Below, piece after piece: positions 49,001 through 58,304 of a DNA stretch of 64,000 bases. The notes below the pieces were generated by a model, which searched no databases, was not told the origin of the DNA, and saw only the letters and a program-made list of their open reading frames with translations. The stretch's first letter is position 1, and each line of letters begins with the position of its first letter. Made by a program: the position numbers and the translations under genes. The DNA is taken from positions 248,001-312,000 of the forward strand of contig CAWHIK010000010.1 of the NCBI GenBank assembly GCA_963829485.1, given 5' to 3'. This stretch comes from JBGPQJ01 sp963829485 (GTDB lineage Bacteria > Chloroflexota > Anaerolineae > Anaerolineales > Villigracilaceae).

Positions 49001-50880
49001 ATGAATAATCGATGGGGTTTTCATTTGCCATTGCCTCGATGGGCATTGGTTTTTTTATACCTGCTTGTGTTGTTCCCGCTTCTGGGCTGCTTTTCGATCA
49101 GTTATATGTTCGAAATGGACCCGGAGGGCGACGGCGAGGGTACCATCCATATGATGTTGCGCGGACCAGGTGAGTTTGCTGAAAAAGGGTTGCCCAAACC
49201 CGGCTTTGACCCTTTTAAACTTGCCGAGGAAGGCTGGAAGGACGTCCGCTGGTCCATGGACGGAGAACAATTACGGATGGACGCGGATTACCGGTTCGAA
49301 GCCGCCAATGACTTCAAACTGCCCGATACATTCGATGATCTAACGCTCACAGTGAGCCAAGCGGAAAATGAATACCTCTATTATGAATTCGAAGGGATGA
49401 TGGATCTCTCGGAATTGGATGAGTGGTGGAAGGATGTCTCTCAAAATGGGATCAAGGGAGGAGAAGTTTGGCTTGTTTAGTGTGGATGATTTAACCCCCG
49501 CCCAGATCAGCTCCTTCGTCACAAAATACGGGGAACCCAGGTTTGAATTGTTTGTCCGCCTGCCTGGCAACACGCCAGTCGAGGCAAATAACCGGTGGAC
49601 GAACCGGGATGAGTATATGAGCGGTAAAACAGACATCATCAAGTATGTCTGGAACTCCGGGCAAGCCTACTCAAATCGCGTTGAAGGTCTCACGCCGGCT
49701 GGAGCCCCACAAAGAAGCCTCGCCGGAGCTGGTTGAAGAACACCTGAACCAGCTGCTCTCAATGTACCAGAACCAAATTCCAGGAGGGTATCGACCAACC
49801 AGTTATTTTACTAATGATCCATCCTACCTCGATGGGTGGATCTACAATCAATTTGTCGCCTGGCTTGACGACGCGACGTATATCTGTAGTGGCTATCAAA
49901 CCCTGGTGATAGCTTTCCTTGATGACATCCGCACCAGTCCAGACGAGAACACCCGTGCGCTGCTGGATGGGTTGGATTACGGTCCGATCCAGTCGATGGG
50001 TGGCAACCATATGGCCGTCGCCATTTTCCCCTCGGGCACCGACTGGCGCAGTACTGCAACAGTACTCGACCCCTGGTTCAATCAGAAGCCTGAAGCCTAC
50101 TCCATTGCGGCATGGCACCATCTGAACGAAATCCATCCTTATCGGCCTAGCGGGGCATCAAGTGCTCCGGAGCCCATGGATGGAGAAAGTTACCCGCATT
50201 TGAACGGACAGCCCTCCTCCTACCCGGCGGACGAAGATCTAACCCGGCGGCTTGCGGTTCCCAGCCAACATCCAGTTTTGATCATCAACTCACCTGTCAC
50301 GGTCATGGTGCAGCTCGAGGATGGCCGCCGGGCAGGTGTGATGCCCGATTTACATGTCGTGAACGACGCGGTAGGAGAAATTTCCTTTTTTGCATTCCCG
50401 AAGGAGACTCCCGGAGAGTACACGTGGATGTTTGTCCTGCCGGAAGTATCCTTTACAGTGACCGCCTATGGACAGCAGGCTGGCACGATGCATGTCATGC
50501 TGCTGTCAGAGCAAGGACCTCAGGGGTATGGGCCGCAGACGATTCAACCAATGGATGGTGCAGCGTTTACCGTGGACGGAGCGGGCAGCCTGAGCGAGAT
50601 GTCTTTTCAGTCCGGCAGTTCAGCGCAGCCTTTCACCATCACGGAGGAGAACCTGGGGGAGGCGATGGGCATCGAGCTTCCTATTGAAGCTGCGAATGTC
50701 GAAAATCCCGAAATCGCTCCTGCTGCCGAGGACGCATCAAGTGTGGGTGAAACCGATGTGTCGGGGATATCCGCGGTGTTCGATTTGTTCGTCTGGGTTA
50801 TCTGCCTGAGCTGCCTGTGCCTGGCGCCGGTGTTCGCCGTGGCGGGATTCGTCATTTATCGGCAGCGCAAGAGAGCATAG
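49001..50880 (+). CDS. Secreted membrane-anchored lipoprotein (possibly LppM/DUF3153-like), two frameshifts
   Basis: Three successive frames form one protein. The N-terminus (MNNRWGFHLPLPR) has a signal peptide with lipobox PLLGC, then a beta-rich domain (MFEMDPEGDGEGTIHMMLRG) of LppM-like appearance. Frame change 1 lies near 49460 (extra G; joins NGIKGEKFGLFSVDDL). Frame change 2 lies near 49673 (extra A; joins QAYSIALKVSRRLEP). The last part carries a long extracytoplasmic domain and ends with a C-terminal membrane helix (VFDLFVWVICLSCLCLAPVF) and basic tail. Repaired length is 625 residues. The gene lies entirely between the two copies of the exporter repeat. Confidence 0.7.
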
Positions 50881-50974
50881 ACTATTGTCCAGAATACAGA
50901 CATGGACCTGCCCGCCTTGTAAGGAGTGGGCAGTTGTTTTTACAGCTGTGGCGGGGCGGGTAGGCAGGTGGGCA

Positions 50975-51344
50975 GCGCGGCGGGCGCTTATCGATGGGAC
51001 AGCGCCAACTGGTGGCGTTGATGCGCGTGCTGGTGCAGAAGCCGGCAATTTTCATCCTCGACGAAGCCACCGCCAGCGTGGACCCGTTCACCGAGTGGCA
51101 GATCCAGCAGGCGTTGAACCTGATCCTGCACCAGTCCACCAGCATATTGATCGCCCACCGCCTGTCCACCGTCAAGGCCGCGGACCGCATCGTGGTGATG
51201 GAGACGGGACGCATCATCGAAGAAGGGGATCACGAAGGGCTGCTCAAGCAGGGCGGACACTATGCCACGCTGTATAACACGTATTTCAGGCACCAGAGCT
51301 TGGCGTATGTGGAACAGATGAAGGAGTTGGTGGAGGGGGATTAG
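50975..51344 (+). pseudogene. Truncated copy of exporter half B (370-bp direct repeat, copy 2)
   Basis: A stand-alone ATPase tail starting in the LSMGQ signature region and including IFILDEATASVD and the D-loop/H-loop region. It has no Walker A, no membrane part and no convincing start. The protein sequence equals that of the intact copy although about 15 nucleotides differ, nearly all in third codon positions. Confidence 0.85.
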
Positions 51345-51362
51345 AGAACAAACTCATGCTTC

Positions 51363-51434
51363 TTAAAGCGCGCGTTCGAGCAGACCTGCCACTTTAAGTT
51401 CTTCTACCATTTGATGAAGATAATCGAGATTGTC
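51363..51434 (-). pseudogene. Possible gene remnant next to the repeat boundary
   Basis: On the minus strand about 23 codons read DNLDYLHQMVEELKVAGLLE before a stop, resembling the C-terminus of a solute-binding protein. A stop codon lies immediately upstream. It may be debris from the event that created the repeat. The call is weak; the rest of 51345-51572 holds no recognisable feature apart from a TATAAT at 51533-51538. Confidence 0.25.
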
Positions 51435-51572
51435 TCAAGCGACTTGTTCTATTTTTAATATAACACAGGGATGGTGTCGCGCCATGGTCGACGGCTATGC
51501 CCCCGCGCCATTACGGGAAATGGAATAATGGCTATAATATCAAAGCGGGTGAGAACCCATAAAGGAGGAAAT

Positions 51573-51926
51573 ATGGCTGCACATTCTAAAAAAGTGGTTG
51601 TCCATGGCGGAGGTTCAGATTCCGTCTATGGATTGGGCATGATCGGCGCATGGGTCTATTACATTGGCCGTGCCACAACGCCGAGGCTTCGGGTGCTGGG
51701 ATTTCTCAAGGGGCTGGTCTGGCCTGCGATGCTGGTGTACGAGGTGTTGAAATTCTTTAATGAGGATTTACCGGCGACCCGGCGTCTGGCTCAAGCCCAG
51801 CCTGTTCCGACTTTAGGGCAAACGCAACCACAGGTCAGGAAACTCGCAGCGACGTCCGGGGTTCGTTCCGCGCGCAAGCCGGCGCGAAGCGCAAAGCCCA
51901 AAACGAAGAAGACTGCTCGAAAATAG
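51573..51926 (+). CDS. Small membrane protein with basic tail, paralogue of the protein at 24646
   Basis: A 117-residue protein with AAAGGAGG before its ATG. Residues 14-62 (SDSVYGLGMIGAWVYYIG ... PAMLVYEVLKFFN) match the small protein at 24646-24867 in order and spacing. It differs in carrying a C-terminal tail of about 55 residues rich in Ala, Lys, Arg and Pro (KPARSAKPKTKKTARK at the end), which suggests nucleic-acid or surface-polymer binding. A candidate TATAAT lies 35 bp before the start. Function unknown. Confidence 0.78.
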   Translation: MAAHSKKVVVHGGGSDSVYGLGMIGAWVYYIGRATTPRLRVLGFLKGLVWPAMLVYEVLKFFNEDLPATRRLAQAQPVPTLGQTQPQVRKLAATSGVRSARKPARSAKPKTKKTARK

Positions 51927-51988
51927 GGCTGGTCAAAAACGAATCCATATCGTTGCGGGTGAGACGGCCTGCAGTGCAGGATAAGGAT

Positions 51989-52276
51989 TCAAACGCCTTC
52001 GATCACCACCATCTTCGACTTGGCGAACTTGTGGCGCAACGGTTGTACCTGACCATATTCAGGTGATTCGAGCCACTTCCTGGCCTGGTCAATGCTTTCG
52101 AACCGTAAAATGACCAACCGATTGGGCAACCAATCTCCTTCGAGGACTTCAGTCCTGCCGCCCCGGGCGAGGTACTCCCCACCGTACAGGGATACGGTGG
52201 GCGGTGCACGCTTTACGTATTCCTGATAGCCGACGGGGTCGGTCACTTCAATATCCACGATCACATAAGCCGTCAC
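51989..52276 (-). CDS. DUF1330-family protein
   Basis: A 95-residue dimeric alpha-beta-barrel-like protein: AYVIVDIEVTDPVGYQEYVK, GGEYLARGGRTEVLEGDW and VILRFESIDQARKWLES are the three typical DUF1330 segments. Members are small enzymes or ligand-binding proteins related to antibiotic-biosynthesis monooxygenase folds; no reaction is established. GGAGG precedes the start. It is 24 bp downstream of the next minus-strand gene. Confidence 0.9.
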   Translation of the reverse strand: MTAYVIVDIEVTDPVGYQEYVKRAPPTVSLYGGEYLARGGRTEVLEGDWLPNRLVILRFESIDQARKWLESPEYGQVQPLRHKFAKSKMVVIEGV

Positions 52277-52300
52277 GTTGATCCTCCTGTTGTCATGGTC

Positions 52301-52559
52301 TCACTCAGCACGGGAGAATTTCACCCATTTCTTGTTGACATCCAATCCTTCAATCTTCCAGCCTGCAGTGGACCACGAGCGCTTATTGACATGGTTGCCT
52401 TCCGTCTCATGTTCCCACCAGCGCTGGTCTTCATACGCGGACTGAGGGCAACTTGTTATTCAATATCCCTTCAATCTGGTCGAAACGGAGTGTCACTTCC
52501 CTTTGGCTTTCAGGAAGGTCGAGCAAGTATTTTTCTAAAGGAGCATATTTGCTGGTCAC
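52301..52559 (-). CDS. Small DUF7662-like protein, frameshifted
   Basis: Starting from a GTG at 52559 the sequence reads MTSKYAPLEKYLLDLPESQR, then EVTLRFDQIEGILNNKLP. This frame stops just after. In the next frame the domain continues QSAYEDQRWWEHETEGNH and ends at 52301 with WSTAGWKIEGLDVNKKW. The combination (short helix, T-L-x-F-x-x-I-E-x-I-L-x3-L-P, then W-W and a final strand) fits DUF7662, seen near DNA-binding or restriction-type genes in other bacteria. Removing one C from the CCC near 52440 restores 85 residues. The start codon is uncertain. Confidence 0.6.
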
Positions 52560-52717
52560 GAATATTTTTTTCTTTGTTATTGGTCTTCCGCAGCGAGCAT
52601 GGGCAAAACCCCAATTACTTCTATCTTGGATGTTGAAATAAGGATACAGCCAAACTCCCATCCATGCAACAAGGAAAGGCTTTATAATTTTATTAATTGC
52701 TTGAAAGGAGCAAACAG

Positions 52718-54230
52718 ATGAAGAAAATACAAGTTTTATCAGCAACTCTTCTTCTTGCCGCAATTCTACTGACATCCTGCCGCGGCGCTGAGGAGTCCTC
52801 CCTTCCAGATGCCGCATGGGACCGTATCCAGAAAAACGGCAAGATCGTCGTCGGCGTTTCCATGGACTACCCGCCTTTTGAATACATCGATACCAGCTAC
52901 AAGGCGGATGGTTTCGATATTGCCATGGTCACTGCCCTGGGGCAAGAAATGGACCTCCCCATGGATGTTCGCAACTACTCCTTCAACGGGCTTTACAATG
53001 CCCTGCTGACCGGCCAGATAGACATTGCAGTTTCCGCCATCACGGTGACGCCGGAACGCCAGCAGGCGATGTTGTTCAGCAATGTGTACCTGACCGATAC
53101 CGCTGCAGCGCTGGCGCCTCCAGGCAGTCCCCTGGTTATCACTTCGGTCTCTCAGCTGCCAGCCTACCGTGTAGGGGTCCAGCAAGGTTCCGTGTATGAC
53201 AGCTACATGACCAAGACGTTCGTCGAGCCGGGGATCATGCCATCCACCCAGTTGTATCGGTTTATCAATAACGACGATCTCGTGGCCAACCTTTCTGCAA
53301 ACAAAATCGATATCGCGCCTTATGGACACGGAGACCGCCCAGGTTTACCAGCAGAAAAACGGTTTGAAGATGGCCGGCACGGGATTCAACCCGCAGCGAT
53401 ATGCGATTGCCATGCCCCTCAACAGCCCCACGCTTCAAGCGAACATCAATGAAGCACTGACGACCCTCAACAATAATGGCACTCTGGGGACACTTGCCAA
53501 GCAGTATCTTGACGTGGATCCAAATACCGCCGTTCCGCCCAGTTGCGTCGACGATATGGCCTATGTCGCCGATATGACGTATGATGACAAGAACATGACT
53601 GCGCCTCCGCCTGTAACTCCCGGTCAGGTGTTCGTCAAAACCTGGCGAGTGAAGAATACAGGATCCTGCTCCTGGGTCCCGGGCTACCAGCTCGCCTATG
53701 CCTATGGCAACACCCCTGCCGCTCAAATGGGCGGACAGCCGGTGCCGATTACTACGACCGTTGCGCCTGGAGCAACCGTTGATCTCTCTGCTACGTTAAC
53801 AGCGCCAACGACGCCCGGTGTTTACCAGGGTTTCTGGCAGATGAACAACGCCAGCAAGCAGGCTTTTGGCCAGACCATCTGGGTCGGGGTCACTGTTGTC
53901 GATCCCTCTCAACCCACCCCCGCGCCGGTTCCTCCGCCGTATATCACCAGCTTCATAGTCAATCCAACCAGCACCACACTTGGACAATGTGTCCAGGCCA
54001 GTTGGTCTGTCGAAGGCTGGGTGGATCGGATTGTCTTTGAACGGAACGGTGAAGATCTAATCCCTTACGCTCCCGTATCGGGAACCTATACGGATTGTCC
54101 TCCCGTCGCCGGACAGGTTCAATATGGGCTGGGCGCCTATGGACCTGGCGGACAGGATAACATGAGTGTGTATATAACTGTTTCTGATGTACCTTCAGTA
54201 ACAAACCCCATCGCAACACCACAACCCTAG
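52718..54230 (+). CDS. Solute-binding lipoprotein fused to an Ig-like (NBR1-type) domain, frameshifted
   Basis: Start chosen behind AAAGGAG. Signal peptide and lipobox (ILLTSC), then a family-3 periplasmic binding protein domain (VVGVSMDYPPFEYI, GQIDIAVSAITVTPERQQ). The frame changes at about 53316 (extra C; joins DIALMDTETAQVYQQ) and the binding domain is completed (GTLAKQYLD). Next comes an Ig-like domain of the kind found in NBR1 proteins (WRVKNTGSCSWVPGYQL and GFWQMNNASKQAFGQTIWVGV), then a C-terminal beta domain. Repaired length 503 residues. A solute-binding domain fused to an adhesive domain suggests a sensor or surface scavenger; no ABC permease is adjacent. Confidence 0.85.
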
Positions 54231-54253
54231 ATGCCAGTCGATGGATGTTAATA

Positions 54254-54294
54254 AAACAAAGGAGCCTGTTTACCACAGGCTCCTTTGTTTTATT
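54254..54294. terminator. Terminator between convergent genes
   Basis: Stem AAACAAAGGAGCCTGT / ACAGGCTCCTTTGTTT with a six-base loop; A and T flanks make it work in both directions. Confidence 0.85.
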
Positions 54295-54357
54295 TGCGAA
54301 ATCATGAGTTTTCAAGTTTTCATGGTTATGAGATTTTCCAACTTGCTGCATATTCTG

Positions 54358-55191
54358 TCAACCGATCTGTTTTTTGATCTCAGGATCGTCCACAAGCCAA
54401 TCCCCTTTGATCCCCAATTCGTTCATCGTTAAATCAAAATGACACATGGCGATTCCCATGTCCACGCGCTGCAGGTCGAAGATCCCCAGCACTTTCTTCA
54501 GCATGCTTTCACGATAGCCCGGTGTCCGCTGAAGGTAAAAGTGATAGGCATCTCCATCTTTGACCACGCGCCACGGCTGTTTATTGGAGGCGGAAGGCGC
54601 CAGTCGCACCATCTCCAGCGCCAGCTGATCCGCACCTGAAGGCTTCAGCGGATGGTCGAAATCCCGGTCGAAGAACAATTTTTCCCACGGCAGGCGGCGC
54701 TCTCCTTTGGCAAAACGTCTGATCAGGTTGCGCCGGGTGTCGTCAGTATCGACGAACTCACCGGTGGCAGCAACTGCCGGGATATGTTCATCGTCTTTCA
54801 GGGATATTCTCTTAGCGAACGCGCTACGGGTGAAACTGCCCCCTAGCCAGCACGAGCCCAATCCCAGCGAGGTGAGATACAGGATGATAAATTCCATCTG
54901 GTAACCGAAATCCTCCAGCCATTTCCCTTCCGGTTCTGCCGCACCGATGACGAAGGCGTTCGCGCCCCGGATGAAACCGTAGGTGCCGAGTCCGCGCAGG
55001 GAGGAGTTATCCTGTTCCGAGGCGGCGGCAAACAAAAAGCGAGGGTGCGACCCGAACGGGCCGGCGGGCAGCCCGTCAATGAACGACTGAATCTGCTCCT
55101 GTTTTGACTCTTCCAGCGGCTCGTTGAGGTAGGTTCGGCAGGAGAAACGGGTTCGGATGACCTCTGTGATGGGTCGGTTGAAAGTGTTCAT
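54358..55191 (-). CDS. Nitroreductase-family protein (TM1586-like)
   Basis: A 277-residue flavin-dependent protein. It opens with ITEVIRTRFSCRTYLNEPL, the FMN phosphate-binding start of the nitroreductase fold. It has LYLTSLGLGSCWLGG in the middle and APSASNKQPWRVVKDGD later, and a PGYRESMLKK segment near the end. The unusually late second motif fits the subgroup of fused or tandem nitroreductase halves (TM1586 type). Substrate unknown. Confidence 0.85.
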   Translation of the reverse strand: MNTFNRPITEVIRTRFSCRTYLNEPLEESKQEQIQSFIDGLPAGPFGSHPRFLFAAASEQDNSSLRGLGTYGFIRGANAFVIGAAEPEGKWLEDFGYQMEFIILYLTSLGLGSCWLGGSFTRSAFAKRISLKDDEHIPAVAATGEFVDTDDTRRNLIRRFAKGERRLPWEKLFFDRDFDHPLKPSGADQLALEMVRLAPSASNKQPWRVVKDGDAYHFYLQRTPGYRESMLKKVLGIFDLQRVDMGIAMCHFDLTMNELGIKGDWLVDDPEIKKQIG

Positions 55192-55309
55192 GCCAGCACC
55201 TTATCGCTCCACGTAAGGCAGAGTAGTCGTCCCTGTGATGGTTCCGCAGCGATGACAATGGTGTTGGCGAGACTCTCGCCGCGGCGTGTAAAATTAAGTC
55301 TCATCGGGA

Positions 55310-55846
55310 CTACAAAGGAAAGTACATCGGCCACAACAGCGCATCCAGCAGGCAAGTCTGCAGGCAGAAGAAAACCGTGCCCAATACAGCCAGCCGGTAG
55401 GACCAGCCGGATTGTCGAGGCTGGAGTGTGAGCAATGCCGCAAGCAGGAAGAGCGAGGAGACACCCGTTAACACGAGCACAGCGCGGATCAGGAACCACA
55501 GTGCGGCGGAGGGCTGCTCGAGCATCACCAGCGCGAGTGGAGTCCACAGGGCGGAGGAGATCAGGATTCCGAGGTAGATCCAGTTAAAGACAGTAAAGCC
55601 GGAGCGCCTGAAGACGCGTGTTCGCTCAGGGTCGATGCGGAAGAGCAGGAAGGTGCTGAAGGCGAAAAATCCCGCTGCAGCCAGGAACATGTTCACAGTG
55701 TAAAAGGGGAGCAGTTCCACGGGCGTATTACCCCATAATTTGGGAAGTGAGGAGGGGTGCGCCAGCACCGCATAGATGTAACTACCCACGACCGCCAACC
55801 CTCCGAAGAGGATGATCAAGCCCAGATTCTTTTGCTTGGGGTGCAT
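55310..55846 (-). CDS. Polytopic membrane protein, unknown
   Basis: A 178-residue protein with about five membrane helices (around residues 8-26, 48-68, 86-105, 115-138 and 148-170). Loops are short; RIDPERTRVFRRSG separates helices 2 and 3. No recognised motif. It follows the DODA-type dioxygenase gene by 3 bp in the same direction, so it is probably translated with it. The 118 bp between it and the nitroreductase gene hold nothing I recognise. Confidence 0.6.
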   Translation of the reverse strand: MHPKQKNLGLIILFGGLAVVGSYIYAVLAHPSSLPKLWGNTPVELLPFYTVNMFLAAAGFFAFSTFLLFRIDPERTRVFRRSGFTVFNWIYLGILISSALWTPLALVMLEQPSAALWFLIRAVLVLTGVSSLFLLAALLTLQPRQSGWSYRLAVLGTVFFCLQTCLLDALLWPMYFPL

Positions 55847-55849
55847 CTT

Positions 55850-56623
55850 CTAACCGATCCTCACCGATCTCATGCTGATCGAACCGCCCCATACCTTGTC
55901 CGCGAAGAAGCTGACCGGTTCGCCGGCTTCCTTCAGCCCGAGCGTGTAGAGCAGCGGCAGGTAGTGCTCGCCGGAGTTGACCGAGAGAATGGCCGACTGT
56001 CCCTGTTTTTCATAATGGATGATCGGCTCGTGGTCGTCGTTCAGGATCCATCCGCGGACCTTTTGGTCGTATTCCAATGCCCAGTCGAAGGCGACATCCT
56101 CAAAGACGACCGTGCGCAGGTTGTGAACAAGGTTCCCGCTGCCCATGATCAGCACATCTTCTTCACGCAGTTCCTTGAGCTGGCTTCCAAGTTGGTAGTG
56201 GTGCTCGAACGGCTTTGTTCGGTCGAGGCTGAGCTGCACGACGGGAACGTCCGCCATCGGGAACATGCGCCTGAGCACTGACCACGTCCCATGATCGAGT
56301 CCCCACTCTAGGTCGGGTTTTACTTCGGTCACGGTGATCGCCTTGCGCACGGCCTGGGCGAGGTCAGGAGAACCCACCGCCGGGTAGTCCACCTCGAACA
56401 GTTCGCGAGGAAAGCCGTAGAAGTCATGGATGGTCTTTGGCTTTTCCATCGCTGTGATCTTGGTGCCGGAGGTTTCCCAATGCGCAGAGACGCACAGAAT
56501 GGCTTTGGGTTTGGGAAGTGTTTTCGCCATCTCGCTCCACGCGAGTGAGAATTCGTTGTCTTCGATGGCGTTCATGGGATTGCCATGTCCGACGAACAGA
56601 ACAGGCATGCGTTTGGTAGTCAT
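55850..56623 (-). CDS. ygiD: 4,5-DOPA dioxygenase extradiol-like protein (YgiD/LigB type)
   Basis: A 257-residue member of the class III extradiol dioxygenase family. The metal histidines are in LFVGHGNPMNAI, CVSAHWETSG and LDHGTWSVLRRMFPM, with a later NLVHNLR. Such enzymes cleave catechol-like rings; the bacterial YgiD type acts on L-DOPA in vitro but the natural substrate is usually unknown. It is the first gene of a small minus-strand unit with a membrane protein. Confidence 0.92.
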   Translation of the reverse strand: MTTKRMPVLFVGHGNPMNAIEDNEFSLAWSEMAKTLPKPKAILCVSAHWETSGTKITAMEKPKTIHDFYGFPRELFEVDYPAVGSPDLAQAVRKAITVTEVKPDLEWGLDHGTWSVLRRMFPMADVPVVQLSLDRTKPFEHHYQLGSQLKELREEDVLIMGSGNLVHNLRTVVFEDVAFDWALEYDQKVRGWILNDDHEPIIHYEKQGQSAILSVNSGEHYLPLLYTLGLKEAGEPVSFFADKVWGGSISMRSVRIG

Positions 56624-56644
56624 AGGATACTCCTAAAGTATTTT

Positions 56645-56730
56645 GTCATTGCGAGGAGGATAAAACCCGACAAAGCAATCTTTTTTTGAGGAGATTGCCG
56701 CGCCGCTGAATTGCGACGGCTCGCAATGAC
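56645..56730. repeat. REP-like dispersed element, copy 2
   Basis: Eleven-base perfect inverted ends GTCATTGCGAG / CTCGCAATGAC surround 64 bp containing GCAATC and GAGATTGC. The arrangement parallels the element at 22103-22192. It lies between two minus-strand genes. Length and inverted ends suit a small non-autonomous palindromic repeat. Confidence 0.75.
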
Positions 56731-56735
56731 TCTTT

Positions 56736-58304
56736 CTAGTGTGAATACTGGAAATACTTGGATTGAATATCTGAGATGTCCGTGCTGGTGGTCTCGCGTA
56801 GGATGCGGAACCAATCATCTGCGGTGGCACGCTGGTGTCCCATCTGGATGATGTAGCTTTTCAGGAACGCGAAAAACGCCTCATCCCCGATCCGCTCGCG
56901 GACGGCATCCAAAAAATATGCGCCGACGAGATATGCGGCGTTGGTGTATGTCCGGAAGGAACCGCCATTATACACGGACGTGTCCACCCAGCCGCGGGGT
57001 TCGTACGCGTTGACACGCGAGTTCCACCACCAGCCCAGCAGCCCAGGCGTGGTGTTCTCCAGGAAGATATGCTCGGAATAAGTGGCCATGGCTTCGTCCA
57101 GCCAGGGCTCGAGCGACTGATCGTTGCCGACCAAGCCGAACCACCACTGGTGCGCGATCTCGTGGACGCCGATCACGGTCAGATTGTTGGCGTTGGTGCC
57201 GTCATAGCCGGCCAGGAACGCGCTGCTGAGGAACACCAACCCGTCGAACTCCATCCCGTCCGGCAGACCCGTCTCGACGATGCTCAGGCTGGAATATGGA
57301 TAGGGTCCGAATTTCTCGGAATACACGGATACCGCTTGTGCGCCTTTGCTGGCTGCCGCCTGACCGCCCCAATCGTGGCCGGAAAAGTAATAACTCGACA
57401 CGGGAATTCCATTGGCGTACTCGGTCGAGACCAGGTAGTGCGGGCTCATCGAAAAGGCGATGGTGCGCGCGCTGGCGAGGCGATAGCGTGTCCATTCGTT
57501 GTTCGATTCGGCAGGGGCTGAGGCTGCCACTATCGGTGGATTGTACGGGTCGACGAAGCGCAGATTCACCTCGAAATCGGACGCGTCGTAAACCAGGTTC
57601 TCACCCCAGGGGTAGACGTCATGCAGCAGCCATCCTGCACCCGGTTTGTATGGGACGATAAAGGGGAACCAATCCACCAGATTAGCTTGAAGCTCAGTGT
57701 ACCCGTAGACCAGCCCGCTGGATTTGGGCGGGAGCTGGATGTCGTACGATAGCGCGAGCAACGTCGAACCGCCAGGCGGTAAAGGCTGCGGCAGGGTCAC
57801 GGTCAAGCGGTGGCTCTGCAAATTGTAATTGACAGGGATACCGTTAGCAGTCAGCTGTCGGAGGTTGAAATACCCCTCCCAGAAGTTGGGTTCCACCCCA
57901 AGAACGAGTTCATAAAGGGTGTCCGAGGAGTGATTGGTGTAGGCGGTTTGCTGGTCCACGTAAAGGGAATGCCCCGCGTAATCCATCGTCGTGAATAGCA
58001 GGTAGGTCGTCCGCTCGACCGGCTGAGGCGTGGCGGGAGGCTGGGTCGCGGTCGGCGGCAGACTGGTCGCGGACGGAAGCGGGGTCAGCGTCGGCGGCAG
58101 CGGTGTGGCCGTGTCTGTTGGCGGGAGCGGGGATGCGGTTCCCGAGGGCAGCATCGGCTGGAAGGGAGTCGCCGTGGCGGTCGCGCGCGGGTTGGCTGTG
58201 ACCAGGAATAGTCCGGTCACCGGCAGCGGGGCGGAGGTGGTTGCCCCCGCACATCCCGTCAAAAAAATGATAAGCAGCGCAGCCAGGGTGAGTTGCAGAC
58301 GCAT
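56736..58304 (-). CDS. M1-family zinc metallopeptidase lipoprotein (second of a tandem pair)
   Basis: A 522-residue exported protein: lipobox LTGC (about residue 18), a Thr/Pro/Leu-rich linker (to about 95), a beta-rich N-terminal domain, and a gluzincin catalytic domain with HEIAHQWWFG (HExxH) and 18 residues later the glutamate in WLDEAMATYSE. The exopeptidase GAMEN motif is replaced by LPDGMEFDGLVF, so substrate binding may differ. Its start overlaps the previous gene's stop (TGATG), so it is translated with its paralogue. Confidence 0.9.
   Translation of the reverse strand: MRLQLTLAALLIIFLTGCAGATTSAPLPVTGLFLVTANPRATATATPFQPMLPSGTASPLPPTDTATPLPPTLTPLPSATSLPPTATQPPATPQPVERTTYLLFTTMDYAGHSLYVDQQTAYTNHSSDTLYELVLGVEPNFWEGYFNLRQLTANGIPVNYNLQSHRLTVTLPQPLPPGGSTLLALSYDIQLPPKSSGLVYGYTELQANLVDWFPFIVPYKPGAGWLLHDVYPWGENLVYDASDFEVNLRFVDPYNPPIVAASAPAESNNEWTRYRLASARTIAFSMSPHYLVSTEYANGIPVSSYYFSGHDWGGQAAASKGAQAVSVYSEKFGPYPYSSLSIVETGLPDGMEFDGLVFLSSAFLAGYDGTNANNLTVIGVHEIAHQWWFGLVGNDQSLEPWLDEAMATYSEHIFLENTTPGLLGWWWNSRVNAYEPRGWVDTSVYNGGSFRTYTNAAYLVGAYFLDAVRERIGDEAFFAFLKSYIIQMGHQRATADDWFRILRETTSTDISDIQSKYFQYSH

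Noticed and set aside
52295..52636. 113-codon plus-strand frame
   Set aside because: Opposite the DUF7662-like gene, which has recognisable domain residues.
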